From Komagataella phaffii GS115 (taxonomy: Eukaryota > Ascomycota > Pichiomycetes > Pichiales > Pichiaceae): DNA of 64,000 nucleotides. Made by a program: the position numbers and the translations under genes. The stretch spans positions 2,294,001-2,358,000 of the forward strand of contig NC_012964.1 of NCBI RefSeq assembly GCF_000027005.1, read 5' to 3'. Positions within the stretch are counted from its first letter, which is position 1, and each line of letters starts with the position of its first letter. Shown here in pieces: positions 18,246 to 26,568 of this stretch. Below the pieces are notes generated by a model that saw only the letters and a program-made list of their open reading frames with translations, had not been told where the DNA came from and did not search any database.

Positions 18246-20792
18246 CTAGGGGGAACATGACCATTGGGCAAATACACACCATCCAGAATGATCCTCAGTG
18301 CTTACTAAAGCCCTCCAAACACCTAGTTCGTTGGTTTTAGTCTCCAGATCCCATTCTCCATACAGCTTTTCAGGGTCTCTTTTTTCAAAATGAGAAATAG
18401 AACCCGTGGGTGACTGTAACACTATTTGAACCTTATCGATGTCATGTTTGAGACCATCACAAGGGTACTGTAATACTGTAAAGAGAGAAATCTCATTGTG
18501 AGGAATGGTGTAGCATTGAGGTAGTTTGATGTAAAGATCCTGACTCAATGACCTGGTGGTAGGATACCTCTCAACAAACTTAAATGGTCTATACTTGCCA
18601 TGATGTGTGATAGGGATGGACATAGCCAAAGGATGAACCATCTTGTCAAGACTTTTTTGGTAATTCTTGTATCCAGAATACAAATTGACATATCCTTGCG
18701 CCGTTTTAGCGGGGAGGAAAGCTTTTACTTTGCATAATCGGATATTATGCTTCCAGTATACTTGGGCCAAAGTATTAAACTCTTCGTTGTCCACTTTAAC
18801 CCTAGCAAATATTTCAATGTCTACTGGCAATTCAATTTCACAGTCAAAAAACTCGTAGTCTCTCATTCTGCAAAGAGCTTGATTGTAACTATGCAAGCGA
18901 AGTCCGCAAGTAATGAATGCTTGGAATGCCGGGGGCAGCGAGTAAGCTACCATGGTGTCGATTGGTGGAACGATATGCTGCTGTTCAGTTGTGGCAGGAA
19001 CATGAGAGTGGATTAGTTCTAGCGGTTTAGCCAGGAAGTAAAAAAAATTGGCCTCGTTAGTGCTATGTTCATTCAAATCCTTAGCCAATGGGTTACTGAC
19101 ATTACCTAGGGCAATGTCGATCAGCCTCCACTCCCCTTCCACAAATACGCTAATCCACGAATGATTGATGGTAAGCGAGTGATCCTCGCCAAACAATCCT
19201 TCCACCCTGTTGGGTCGTTTTAAGTGACCCAGCACGATGTCTGTTCGGAGATCCAGCTCATCAGCCATAATTTTGAATAACCAAGTTAATTGGTAAGCGG
19301 AGCCTTTCTTTGTGAAAAAAATATCTTCCATCTCCGGTGGATTCCTGGTATCCATGACGTCAAAAATAAGTTGATCTTGCAATTGAAACTTTTCCGCACA
19401 AAGAACAAAAAGTGCCCGGAGTCTTTCTAGTTCGTTCTCAAACTGTGGAAGGATTCGTCTGGCTGCAAATTCTTGTGGAACCGAAAATCGATCCAGCGGT
19501 GCTTGACGTATGTACTTGTCGACATGATATAATGGGAGGCAATCAATTGAGACTTTGGTGTGGTAGATGATTTCATTTACATTAACACTGGAGACAAATT
19601 TCTGGGGTTGAAGGATCAAATAGTTGTCATTCTGCAATTCTCTCATTGATCGGCTGGCTTTCTGTTCTTTAGTTATTGAAGATGAACGTTGTAAATCGGA
19701 GATTTCTGAGTTCTTTAAGACTGATTTTTTCATGCCAACAGAAGTCTCATCTAAGGATTCCACTAGCTGGTCATCCAACGTTCGAACCTTCTCTTGGTCT
19801 CGGAACAACTTTCTAAGAAACTTAGGATGTTTGGAAGGCCTACTTACAAAAACACCATAATCCCTCGTTTGCTGAGTGTTTTCTACTAGGTTCAAGTCAT
19901 CGATGGTCACTTCTTTTCTTCTATCACTTTGGGACAATTCATAATTGCTGACATAATTACGCCTTGATAATGAGCCAGCTGAAGTTGCACTATTCTCCGA
20001 GTTAAATAAATATGATGAAACTTCCGTATCAGTGGACATTTTCAGTTTGCTGGCAGCACTATTGTAGGAGTAATTTGGTCTATAGCTGCTTGCCTGTGGT
20101 GCATTTTTAATAGCAAGAAAATTTTGCTGTGAATGAGAAATAGGTATGGCATGCTTTGGTGGTGCAGGAGGTACTTCATCGTCACTATCAGAATTAGAGA
20201 TTGCTGTATCAGCTTCAATGGCCAAATGCTCAAATGAAAATGTGGAATTCAGTCTTTCTTTGGACAAAGAGGTGTTTGTATAACTGTCCTGGCCTGATAT
20301 GCTGGATTGATTTGCTCCATGTGCTAGAATACCTCTCGATGCAACAGCAGTGGTAGGGTAAGATGTATTTTTGGTGGGACTTTTAGTCATATGATGTGGG
20401 ATGGCTTCACTGGAGTATGAAGTGTGCAATTTGGATGGAACACAAGATCTCACTGTTTGCTGTTTCATACCATTATTGGAAGAAGGCTGATATGACTGAC
20501 TTCTCGGAAAGCCTTGGTGAGCCTTTACTGTTTCGTTTGGCGATGGCACTGTAGAACTAGATCCAGACATTGATGTTCTGGGAGCATCTAGAAACCTCAC
20601 ATAGTTGGAGGGAAACATCCCTTTCATGCGAGTTCTCAAAGATATTCCATACCACCATTGTCCAGTTCCAAAGTTATGGACCTCAATTGTATCCCCTTCA
20701 ATAAACCCAAGGTCAGAGGATTCTTCTCCTGTCCAAGAATACACGGCCTTCACTCGACATGGTAATTGTCGTTCTCTGGTAGTTGAGGACAT
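18246..20792 (-). CDS. CYK3: CYK3, SH3 and transglutaminase-like cytokinesis protein
   Basis: The 848-residue product starts at the ATG at 20792; a TTG just upstream is ignored. Residues ~9-69 form an SH3 domain (ALYSW-like VYSWTGEESSDLGF, WWYG, FPSNYV). A long Ser-rich linker follows to about 400, and then a transglutaminase-like domain around 480-580 (NHSWISVFVEGEWRLIDIALG). Its nucleophile position reads GSAYQLTWLF, without the usual Cys, as expected for a non-catalytic Cyk3 fold. In S. cerevisiae Cyk3 (885 residues) is recruited to the bud neck and promotes primary septum formation with Hof1, Inn1 and Chs2. Length and domain order agree. Convincing. Confidence 0.93.
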   Translation of the reverse strand: MSSTTRERQLPCRVKAVYSWTGEESSDLGFIEGDTIEVHNFGTGQWWYGISLRTRMKGMFPSNYVRFLDAPRTSMSGSSSTVPSPNETVKAHQGFPRSQSYQPSSNNGMKQQTVRSCVPSKLHTSYSSEAIPHHMTKSPTKNTSYPTTAVASRGILAHGANQSSISGQDSYTNTSLSKERLNSTFSFEHLAIEADTAISNSDSDDEVPPAPPKHAIPISHSQQNFLAIKNAPQASSYRPNYSYNSAASKLKMSTDTEVSSYLFNSENSATSAGSLSRRNYVSNYELSQSDRRKEVTIDDLNLVENTQQTRDYGVFVSRPSKHPKFLRKLFRDQEKVRTLDDQLVESLDETSVGMKKSVLKNSEISDLQRSSSITKEQKASRSMRELQNDNYLILQPQKFVSSVNVNEIIYHTKVSIDCLPLYHVDKYIRQAPLDRFSVPQEFAARRILPQFENELERLRALFVLCAEKFQLQDQLIFDVMDTRNPPEMEDIFFTKKGSAYQLTWLFKIMADELDLRTDIVLGHLKRPNRVEGLFGEDHSLTINHSWISVFVEGEWRLIDIALGNVSNPLAKDLNEHSTNEANFFYFLAKPLELIHSHVPATTEQQHIVPPIDTMVAYSLPPAFQAFITCGLRLHSYNQALCRMRDYEFFDCEIELPVDIEIFARVKVDNEEFNTLAQVYWKHNIRLCKVKAFLPAKTAQGYVNLYSGYKNYQKSLDKMVHPLAMSIPITHHGKYRPFKFVERYPTTRSLSQDLYIKLPQCYTIPHNEISLFTVLQYPCDGLKHDIDKVQIVLQSPTGSISHFEKRDPEKLYGEWDLETKTNELGVWRALVSTEDHSGWCVFAQWSCSP

Positions 20793-21189
20793 CAATAGAG
20801 AGGAGTAAAGGTTGGGTGCTGGATGGAATGTTCCTTTTTCTTTTCTCTATTTCAAGCAAGCTTGGTGATGAATCTACCTGAGATATTCTTCGTTTAATTA
20901 GTACTAAGAAGTAATCTCTAGTGAGCCCTTAGACGCAGATCATTATGGATTGTTTACCATTGCCTAATTGGGACATGTAATTGATAGTTTTTTTTGCAAT
21001 GCATGGTATTTCAGGTTCGGTGAGGTTTGCCTATTATTTGCCATTACGAAGGGAAGTAGATCGTAGGATTGTGAAGCAGTCAGGGAGTTGCAATCCCTGA
21101 GCTACGGAGTGTAAGGGCAGTGTGAATCAACTACTTTTAAGTTAATAAAAAAAGTGAGGAATACAATGCTGAACGAGCTTTAAAAAAGA
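20793..21189. other. Intergenic region between CYK3 and tRNA-Gln
   Basis: No coding sequence is seen. It holds the upstream region of CYK3 and the 3' flank of the tRNA gene. A small perfect hairpin, CAGGGA and TCCCTG around a 7-nt loop, lies near 21082-21103. It has no assigned role. Confidence 0.5.
21182..21187 (-). terminator. Pol III terminator of tRNA-Gln
   Basis: A run of six T residues on the minus strand follows the tRNA 3' end by two bases, the normal RNA polymerase III stop signal. Confidence 0.8.
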
Positions 21190-21261
21190 AGGTCGTACCC
21201 GGATTCGAACCGGGGTTGTTTGGATCAGAACCAAAAGTGATAACCACTACACTATACAACC
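21190..21261 (-). tRNA. tRNA-Gln, anticodon CUG
   Basis: The 72-nt minus-strand gene folds as a cloverleaf. The acceptor stem GGTTGTA pairs with TACGACC. The D arm carries TAGTGTAGTGG (A box). The anticodon stem TTTGG/CCAAA encloses the loop TTCTGAT with anticodon CTG. The T arm is CCCCGGTTCGAATCCGGGG-like with the B box GGTTCGAATCC. The sequence closely follows yeast tRNA-Gln. There is no intron. The discriminator base is T. Confidence 0.95.
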
Positions 21262-21639
21262 AAATCTTCTATTCCTTACCATTAGACGGTTAGTAAGCCT
21301 AATAGTACAAGTATGGTAAGTGTTATTTTACGATAGTCTTTGACCACAGATCAAAATTTAATACTCTCATTGTAATTCTGTAGTGTAGTCAACTTTGTGA
21401 CTTCTCACTTCCCAAAGTAAAAAAAAAGTATTGTTTTCTATTACCAGAATATAGCTTCCCTAGAGCCAATCCTCTCATGTGAGATGTTAAAATGCTCAGG
21501 AAAATCCTCAGCAAATAAAAAATAGAGCTTTTTAATCCAATTGAGCTAGAAACACACTCTAAGGTAATGCGAGCCTTTTGACCCACACAGAGCAGAATAA
21601 ATGAAAGGAAATAGTAGCTAATAAAAATTTAAAAAGTTA
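21262..21639. other. Spacer between two tRNA genes
   Basis: This AT-rich spacer has no recognisable gene. Yeast tRNA flanks are common landing sites for Ty elements, but I see no LTR-like inverted TG...CA ends here. Confidence 0.5.
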
Positions 21640-21712
21640 AGCCCAACGCGGGGCTTGAACCCGCAACCTTGTGATTAAGAGTCACACGCTCTACCGATTG
21701 AGCTAGCCAGGC
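21640..21712 (-). tRNA. tRNA-Lys, anticodon CUU
   Basis: The 73-nt minus-strand gene has acceptor GCCTGGC pairing with GTTGGGC (with G-U pairs). The A box is TAGCTCAATCGG, and the anticodon loop CTCTTAA sits in a GTGTGA/TCACAA-type stem with anticodon CTT. The B box is GGTTCAAGCCC. It has no intron and closely matches yeast tRNA-Lys(CUU). A T5 run follows its 3' end on the minus strand as Pol III terminator. Confidence 0.95.
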
Positions 21713-21829
21713 TTTTGTTGTTCCAGGATTTGGATTGAAATAAGATATACACATTGTGAGTTCTACTTTCGACAACTTCCTTCATATCTGATTTCCAGTC
21801 TAACATACAATAAAGAATCAATCGAACCT

Positions 21830-21922
21830 ATGTTGCCGTGGTGGTACATTTTCTTTGGAAGCCTTACTATTTTTCTTCCCCGTGTTTGCATTTCGAGAAC
21901 ATATTTCAGGTTGATTGTATAA
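21830..21922 (+). other. Possible upstream ORF in the GPI10 leader (30 codons)
   Basis: An ATG at 21830 opens a 30-codon frame with a hydrophobic product (MLPWWYIFFGSLTIFL...) and stops at 21922, only 23 bp before the proposed GPI10 start. It is out of frame with GPI10. If transcribed it would be an upstream ORF that could lower GPI10 translation. No splice donor is visible that would fuse it to GPI10. Confidence 0.35.
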
Positions 21923-21945
21923 ACTACCATCACTATAAACAGTTA

Positions 21946-23592
21946 ATGTTCCATGGCATTCGGATAGGAGACTTTGTGATTTTCTCATTTTTAGTCTGTT
22001 TCCGTGTGTGGAACGCTTTATCTATCAAAACCTTCTTTCAAGCTGACGAATATTGGCAAACTTTAGAACCTGCTCACTGGCTTGTGTTTGGTTATGGATA
22101 CTTGACATGGGAGTGGACAATTCAACTTCGAAGCTTTGTCTATCCGTCACTTTTTGTTCCTGTCTACTGGCTGTGCGACCACTATGATGCTTCATATTGG
22201 TGGATCTTGAACGGTCCAAAAATCCTTCAGGGATTTATGTGTGCTGTCGGGGAATACTACCTGTTCAAATTGACTCAAAAATTGTTTAAAGATGTGAATT
22301 TTGCCAAATTGGTCTTGGTATTAAGTGTCTTGTCTCCATTCAATTACTACTGTTATACGAGGACGTTTTCCAACTCTTTTGAGACAGTTTTAACCGTCAT
22401 CGCCATGTACTATTGGCCGTCTGAGCTAACATTCCTTTCTGTTAATGAGTTCAACATCGGCCAGTTTATATCCGCGTTATTGGTCGCAGGAATATCTTGC
22501 TTCTCTAGACCAACTAGTGCAATAATATGGTCGTACATGGGCTCCGTTCTGCTTTACAGAAGTATTTACTCGTTTAAGTTGGCCGGAATTATCTGCATCA
22601 CTGCGTTTGGATGTATGCTTGTTGCTACAATACTCAACACCATTATGGACTACTTTTTTTTCAACCAAATTTGCTTCCCTCTTTACAATTTTGTTCAATT
22701 CAACTTTGTCAAAGGTCTGGCTTCCTTCTACGGTGCTTCCAACTGGATGTTCTATATTGTACAAGGTATACCAATCATCATGTTAACAAATTTGCCATTT
22801 TTTATAGTCGGACTGGCTACATATAAGACAAAAACTACCCACAGAAACGTTCAAATATTGAATCATTTACTCATCATGGGAGGAATATATTTGCTCATAT
22901 TTTCTTGTATCGTCCACAAGGAGTTCCGGTTCATATATCCCCTCAAACCATTCATGCTAATATTCACTGCATTAGGCGTTCAGCATTCCTTAAATTCCAA
23001 ATTTGAAAGAACCACAAAAATAGTCATACCATTGTTGATTGCTCTGAGTGCCTTTCTTGCATATTATTTCACTCAAATCCATGAATCAGGGGTCATTGAA
23101 ATAACAGAGCTTTTAAGAAATGCAATTTTAACGAACAAGTCTCTCCACAATCCCACCTCAGTAGGATTCTTCACTCCCTGTCATTCGACACCATTTCAGT
23201 CTCATTTCCATTTGTCCCCAAAAGAGGCAGACATTTGGTTTTTAACTTGTGAACCCCCTCTTCATCTTTCAGACACTGTACTGTTGGCACACTATAGGGA
23301 CGAGAGTGATGAGTTCTATGACGATTTTGAAAAATTCATGCTGGAAAATTTTGATCCCATCAGTGACTACCATAATAAGCTTTCTCAAGTTAGAAACTCA
23401 CCAGAAAATTCGACAGGGAATTACCCCCACCAATGGCCAGATTATTTAGTCATCTTTGAGCATCTAGAGGCTACTATGGATACATGGTTGGCAGATACTG
23501 CCTACACTAAATGGAACCGATTATTCAACTCAAGATTCCATTGGGATCACCGAAGAACAGGGGACTTAATCATATATAAACAAAATACGTAA
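21946..23592 (+). CDS. GPI10: GPI10, GPI-anchor alpha-1,2-mannosyltransferase III (PIG-B, GT22)
   Basis: Gpi10 adds the third mannose to the GPI precursor in the ER lumen. From the ATG at 21946 the protein has 548 residues. It shows the GT22 luminal motif after the first membrane helix, FFQADEYWQTLEPAHWLVFG then LTWEW, which is the PIG-B/Gpi10 version of the DE motif. Around nine more hydrophobic segments follow, then HKEFRFIYPLKP, and a hydrophilic C-terminus ending in SRFHWDHRRTGDL. The frame is open upstream to a GTG at 21838, but those residues are not Gpi10-like. S. cerevisiae Gpi10 (616) also starts just before this motif. Its stop lies 6 bp from that of the convergent kinase gene. Confidence 0.9.
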   Translation: MFHGIRIGDFVIFSFLVCFRVWNALSIKTFFQADEYWQTLEPAHWLVFGYGYLTWEWTIQLRSFVYPSLFVPVYWLCDHYDASYWWILNGPKILQGFMCAVGEYYLFKLTQKLFKDVNFAKLVLVLSVLSPFNYYCYTRTFSNSFETVLTVIAMYYWPSELTFLSVNEFNIGQFISALLVAGISCFSRPTSAIIWSYMGSVLLYRSIYSFKLAGIICITAFGCMLVATILNTIMDYFFFNQICFPLYNFVQFNFVKGLASFYGASNWMFYIVQGIPIIMLTNLPFFIVGLATYKTKTTHRNVQILNHLLIMGGIYLLIFSCIVHKEFRFIYPLKPFMLIFTALGVQHSLNSKFERTTKIVIPLLIALSAFLAYYFTQIHESGVIEITELLRNAILTNKSLHNPTSVGFFTPCHSTPFQSHFHLSPKEADIWFLTCEPPLHLSDTVLLAHYRDESDEFYDDFEKFMLENFDPISDYHNKLSQVRNSPENSTGNYPHQWPDYLVIFEHLEATMDTWLADTAYTKWNRLFNSRFHWDHRRTGDLIIYKQNT

Positions 23593-23598
23593 CGATGA

Positions 23599-26145
23599 TT
23601 AAAACAAATGATGATGCGGCTTAATTTTACATCCACAGCTAGCTTTGATGATTAGATCAGTAGGAACGATTATATCCAACGATCGTTCACGGATGATTTC
23701 TTCCTTGGTTTTAACTATGTTAACATCTCTATCCGATTCTGTTATTTTTGGCGGATATACGATCGGTTTGGCTCCGCTTTCAGTAACCAACACATTATGG
23801 CGCGCACTTAGATCCTCCAGGAAGTGATGAAGATGCGGCGGGGAATGTTTAGAAGCTTCGGTATTGCTATCTGGATGGTTTTCATTATTAACCTCAGAAT
23901 AATCCAGATTGACATTAGCTTCAGAAGGAGGTTCAAAATGGACATCGGGGCCAGGGGCGTTGTTCGGGAAAGTTCCTGGAACTGCTTCAATTGCATCGTC
24001 AGGAGTGCTGCCCAACACAGTCTCCGCAATCTTTCTTGAATTTGTATCTGGAACCACTTGAGGAATACCTTCAGGTACTTTATCTTTGGCTTCGGAGTCT
24101 GCTTCTTCAGTTTCAACTTCTTCAGTTTCAGGAATTTCCTCCAAAGAAAGATTTGGGAGCTGCTGACCCAAAATTTCACCATTTGAAAGCTCAACTTTGC
24201 TTTCAGCTGGGCTTACAGCTTTCGGTTGCTTTATTACATGATGAGCCTCCTCTTCAAACTCGGCTGCCTCTTGGATGTCTTCTTCTTTGATTTTTTGATT
24301 TAAATCCATACCACCTGCACCAACATCCAGCATTGACTTGACCGGGGTCTTAATCATGCTCGACTGGCTGGAAGTCCGAGACATCTGGGCTGAAGTAGAT
24401 CGGTGCATTGTAGAGTTACTACGAGAAGGATTCTGAGAGCTATCGGACCTAACCCTGTAGTCTAACTCAGTTCTTTCATCTTCCGTTTCCCATTCGGTAT
24501 CAGAGTAGTCAGTGAAGTCATCGTGGTGAACAAAATTGCAAAAGTGCTTGCCCTCTTTTATGCAAACTTCTAGTTGCTGGAACCAGGGATCCTTGAATAG
24601 AGCAGGCAATGTGTATCGTGTTTCCGGATCTTCATCACATAGTCTCCATGCACATCGAGATGCACCTGTAGATTTAAACTCTTTGGCATATTTGAATTCA
24701 GTCCCAGGACCTTTGGTTACTCCACCAAACTTGAATGACGGATTGGAAGATAAATAAGTCGAGTTTGCAGTAAGATACTCTCTGAATTGCAAATTCTTCC
24801 TCGATGCAGCTGAAAAGGGTGTCCCTTGGTAAACAACACAAAAAAGCATCATTCCCAGTGCCCAATGATCCATCTTGAATGGGTTGTAGGGCACTTTTCT
24901 GTTTACATGGTCCTTTAAATCCATCACTTCTGGAGGGGAATAAGGAGCAGATCCAACAAATGCAGTAGAAAACTTGATTGGGGAAGTGAAATCTCCTGGG
25001 ATTTCATGACCATAATCAGCAACACCAAAATCTGTAATCTTTACCACTCCTTTAGAATCAATCAATACATTTTCTGGTTTGATATCTCTATGCACGATAT
25101 CACTTTCATGAAGATTATTGATGCCAAAAGCTAATTGTTTAAACAAGCAAAACTTTTCATTCAAAGGAACAGATTTCCAGTTGGGTTTACGAATAAAGTC
25201 GAACAAATCACCACCTTTGCAGTACTCTAAAATAAATCCCCAGCCTCTCGTAAAACTTGTTGATGAGGGTATCTTTACTAGAGCATAGCACCTGACGACA
25301 TGTAGACATGAATCTAAGTTCTTGGTTATAATATATTCCTTGGCAGCTCTTTTATAGAATTCTTCAGAAGTTTCATTCTTGAACAATTGGAACTTTTTCA
25401 AGGCATAAACTTTGCTATTCTGCTTGCCAAGGATAGTTCTCACTGTAGCAGAGGCACCGGAGCCTAAACTCTTGTCTTTCTTGGAGTTCTTTTCTGGTAG
25501 AGTATACTCCTCTAGAATATTCACGTTAAGCTGATGTAACTCAGAAGGTAAATGCATATTGGGATTCTCAACAGGCAAAGGCAACAACCTACTATCTTCA
25601 GATTCCGACCCACTTCCATTCAAGTAGAAAGAGTTCGATTTCGAAGCGAGCTGCTGGGATGGAGTTTTGATGAGACCATATGGATTATACTGAATAGAGT
25701 CCTTACGGGTTAAAGTAGCAGAACTTGCTGGACGACTTAAAGGTTGTTGTTTTTGAGGTCTAGGAGCTGCAATCCCATTTCTCATGGCTGCCAATTCATC
25801 GGCTTTTTTCTTAGAAGAGTTCAATTCTCCATGAGTTGTTGCCCTCATAGGTGTCGGGGCAACCGGAGTAGGGGCATGTTCACTCTTGTTCTTGATATGT
25901 AAAAGCGTTGCAGCTCTGCTTCTAATCTTGTGGTGTCCTTCTTTCTCGGATACTTCTCCATGATGACTTTCAGATTTGTGCAACAATCTGGAGATCTTGC
26001 TCATTTTCTTCTCTTTAGTATCTTTGTCTTTGTCTTTGTCCCTCTCCTGTGAAGTAATAGGAGAGTTCTGCGACTTGCGCAGAAACGATGGTGTACGGGA
26101 AACTGAGGGAGGATTTGACTTGATGTCACTAGTTAAGGAAACCAT
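23599..26145 (-). CDS. PTK2: PTK2-like Ser/Thr kinase of the Npr1/Hal5 group
   Basis: This 848-residue kinase has a long basic Ser-rich N-terminus. The catalytic domain runs from about 235 to 520: LGSGASATVRTI, ALKKFQLF, HRDIKPENVLID, DFGVADYG, GSAPYSPPEV, and a terminal RLCDEDPETRYTLPALFKDPWFQ. The last block and the wide activation segment mark the fungal-specific group of transporter-regulating kinases (Npr1, Hal4/5, Prr2, Ptk1/2). Ptk2 fits best by length (818 in S. cerevisiae) and by this C-terminal block. Ptk2 activates the plasma-membrane proton pump Pma1 and affects polyamine uptake. The C-terminal 300 residues are acidic and disordered. Group assignment is firm; the exact orthologue is likely, not certain. 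Confidence 0.8.
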   Translation of the reverse strand: MVSLTSDIKSNPPSVSRTPSFLRKSQNSPITSQERDKDKDKDTKEKKMSKISRLLHKSESHHGEVSEKEGHHKIRSRAATLLHIKNKSEHAPTPVAPTPMRATTHGELNSSKKKADELAAMRNGIAAPRPQKQQPLSRPASSATLTRKDSIQYNPYGLIKTPSQQLASKSNSFYLNGSGSESEDSRLLPLPVENPNMHLPSELHQLNVNILEEYTLPEKNSKKDKSLGSGASATVRTILGKQNSKVYALKKFQLFKNETSEEFYKRAAKEYIITKNLDSCLHVVRCYALVKIPSSTSFTRGWGFILEYCKGGDLFDFIRKPNWKSVPLNEKFCLFKQLAFGINNLHESDIVHRDIKPENVLIDSKGVVKITDFGVADYGHEIPGDFTSPIKFSTAFVGSAPYSPPEVMDLKDHVNRKVPYNPFKMDHWALGMMLFCVVYQGTPFSAASRKNLQFREYLTANSTYLSSNPSFKFGGVTKGPGTEFKYAKEFKSTGASRCAWRLCDEDPETRYTLPALFKDPWFQQLEVCIKEGKHFCNFVHHDDFTDYSDTEWETEDERTELDYRVRSDSSQNPSRSNSTMHRSTSAQMSRTSSQSSMIKTPVKSMLDVGAGGMDLNQKIKEEDIQEAAEFEEEAHHVIKQPKAVSPAESKVELSNGEILGQQLPNLSLEEIPETEEVETEEADSEAKDKVPEGIPQVVPDTNSRKIAETVLGSTPDDAIEAVPGTFPNNAPGPDVHFEPPSEANVNLDYSEVNNENHPDSNTEASKHSPPHLHHFLEDLSARHNVLVTESGAKPIVYPPKITESDRDVNIVKTKEEIIRERSLDIIVPTDLIIKASCGCKIKPHHHLF

Positions 26146-26568
26146 GGTTCAAATCTGATAATTGGGTACCTGGCAGTGAAAGTTGGAGCTTTTCTTAGAA
26201 TTGCAAAGTGTTAAATGATCTTCTTTGAAACCAGGTGGGTCTCATATACCGAGTCGATTGTCTATGAAAACCGCTGAAAGATGAATATCGAATGCGCTTT
26301 TGGTACTAAAAGTGGATTTTTGGAATGGCTGCTAAAATATGTCAAGTCTGACTGTATCAGCTTTTTTTTTTCTTGAGGAGATTCGGCAGATAATCCAAAG
26401 TGAAGGGCGAACGTGTCCAGGGCGAGAACCAAACACCATTGATGAAGACACGACTATCTGGGGCATTGGATAGGTAGTCGAAGGAAGGTCTAAGAGCTAA
26501 CACTTCTTTCTTATTAGATAGAATTGTGAGTTTTGGAACTGACTGCCTAACAGTTGAAAAACCTTAAG
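26146..26568. promoter_or_regulatory. Divergent upstream region of the PTK2-like kinase and LAA1
   Basis: This 423-bp region between two ATGs has T/A runs (near 26360) but no recognisable gene or specific binding site. Confidence 0.5.

Noticed and set aside
20860..20960. C/D snoRNA suggested by GGTGATGAATC and CCTGAG upstream of CYK3
   Set aside because: The boxes are 10 bp apart and no second D box follows at a suitable distance.
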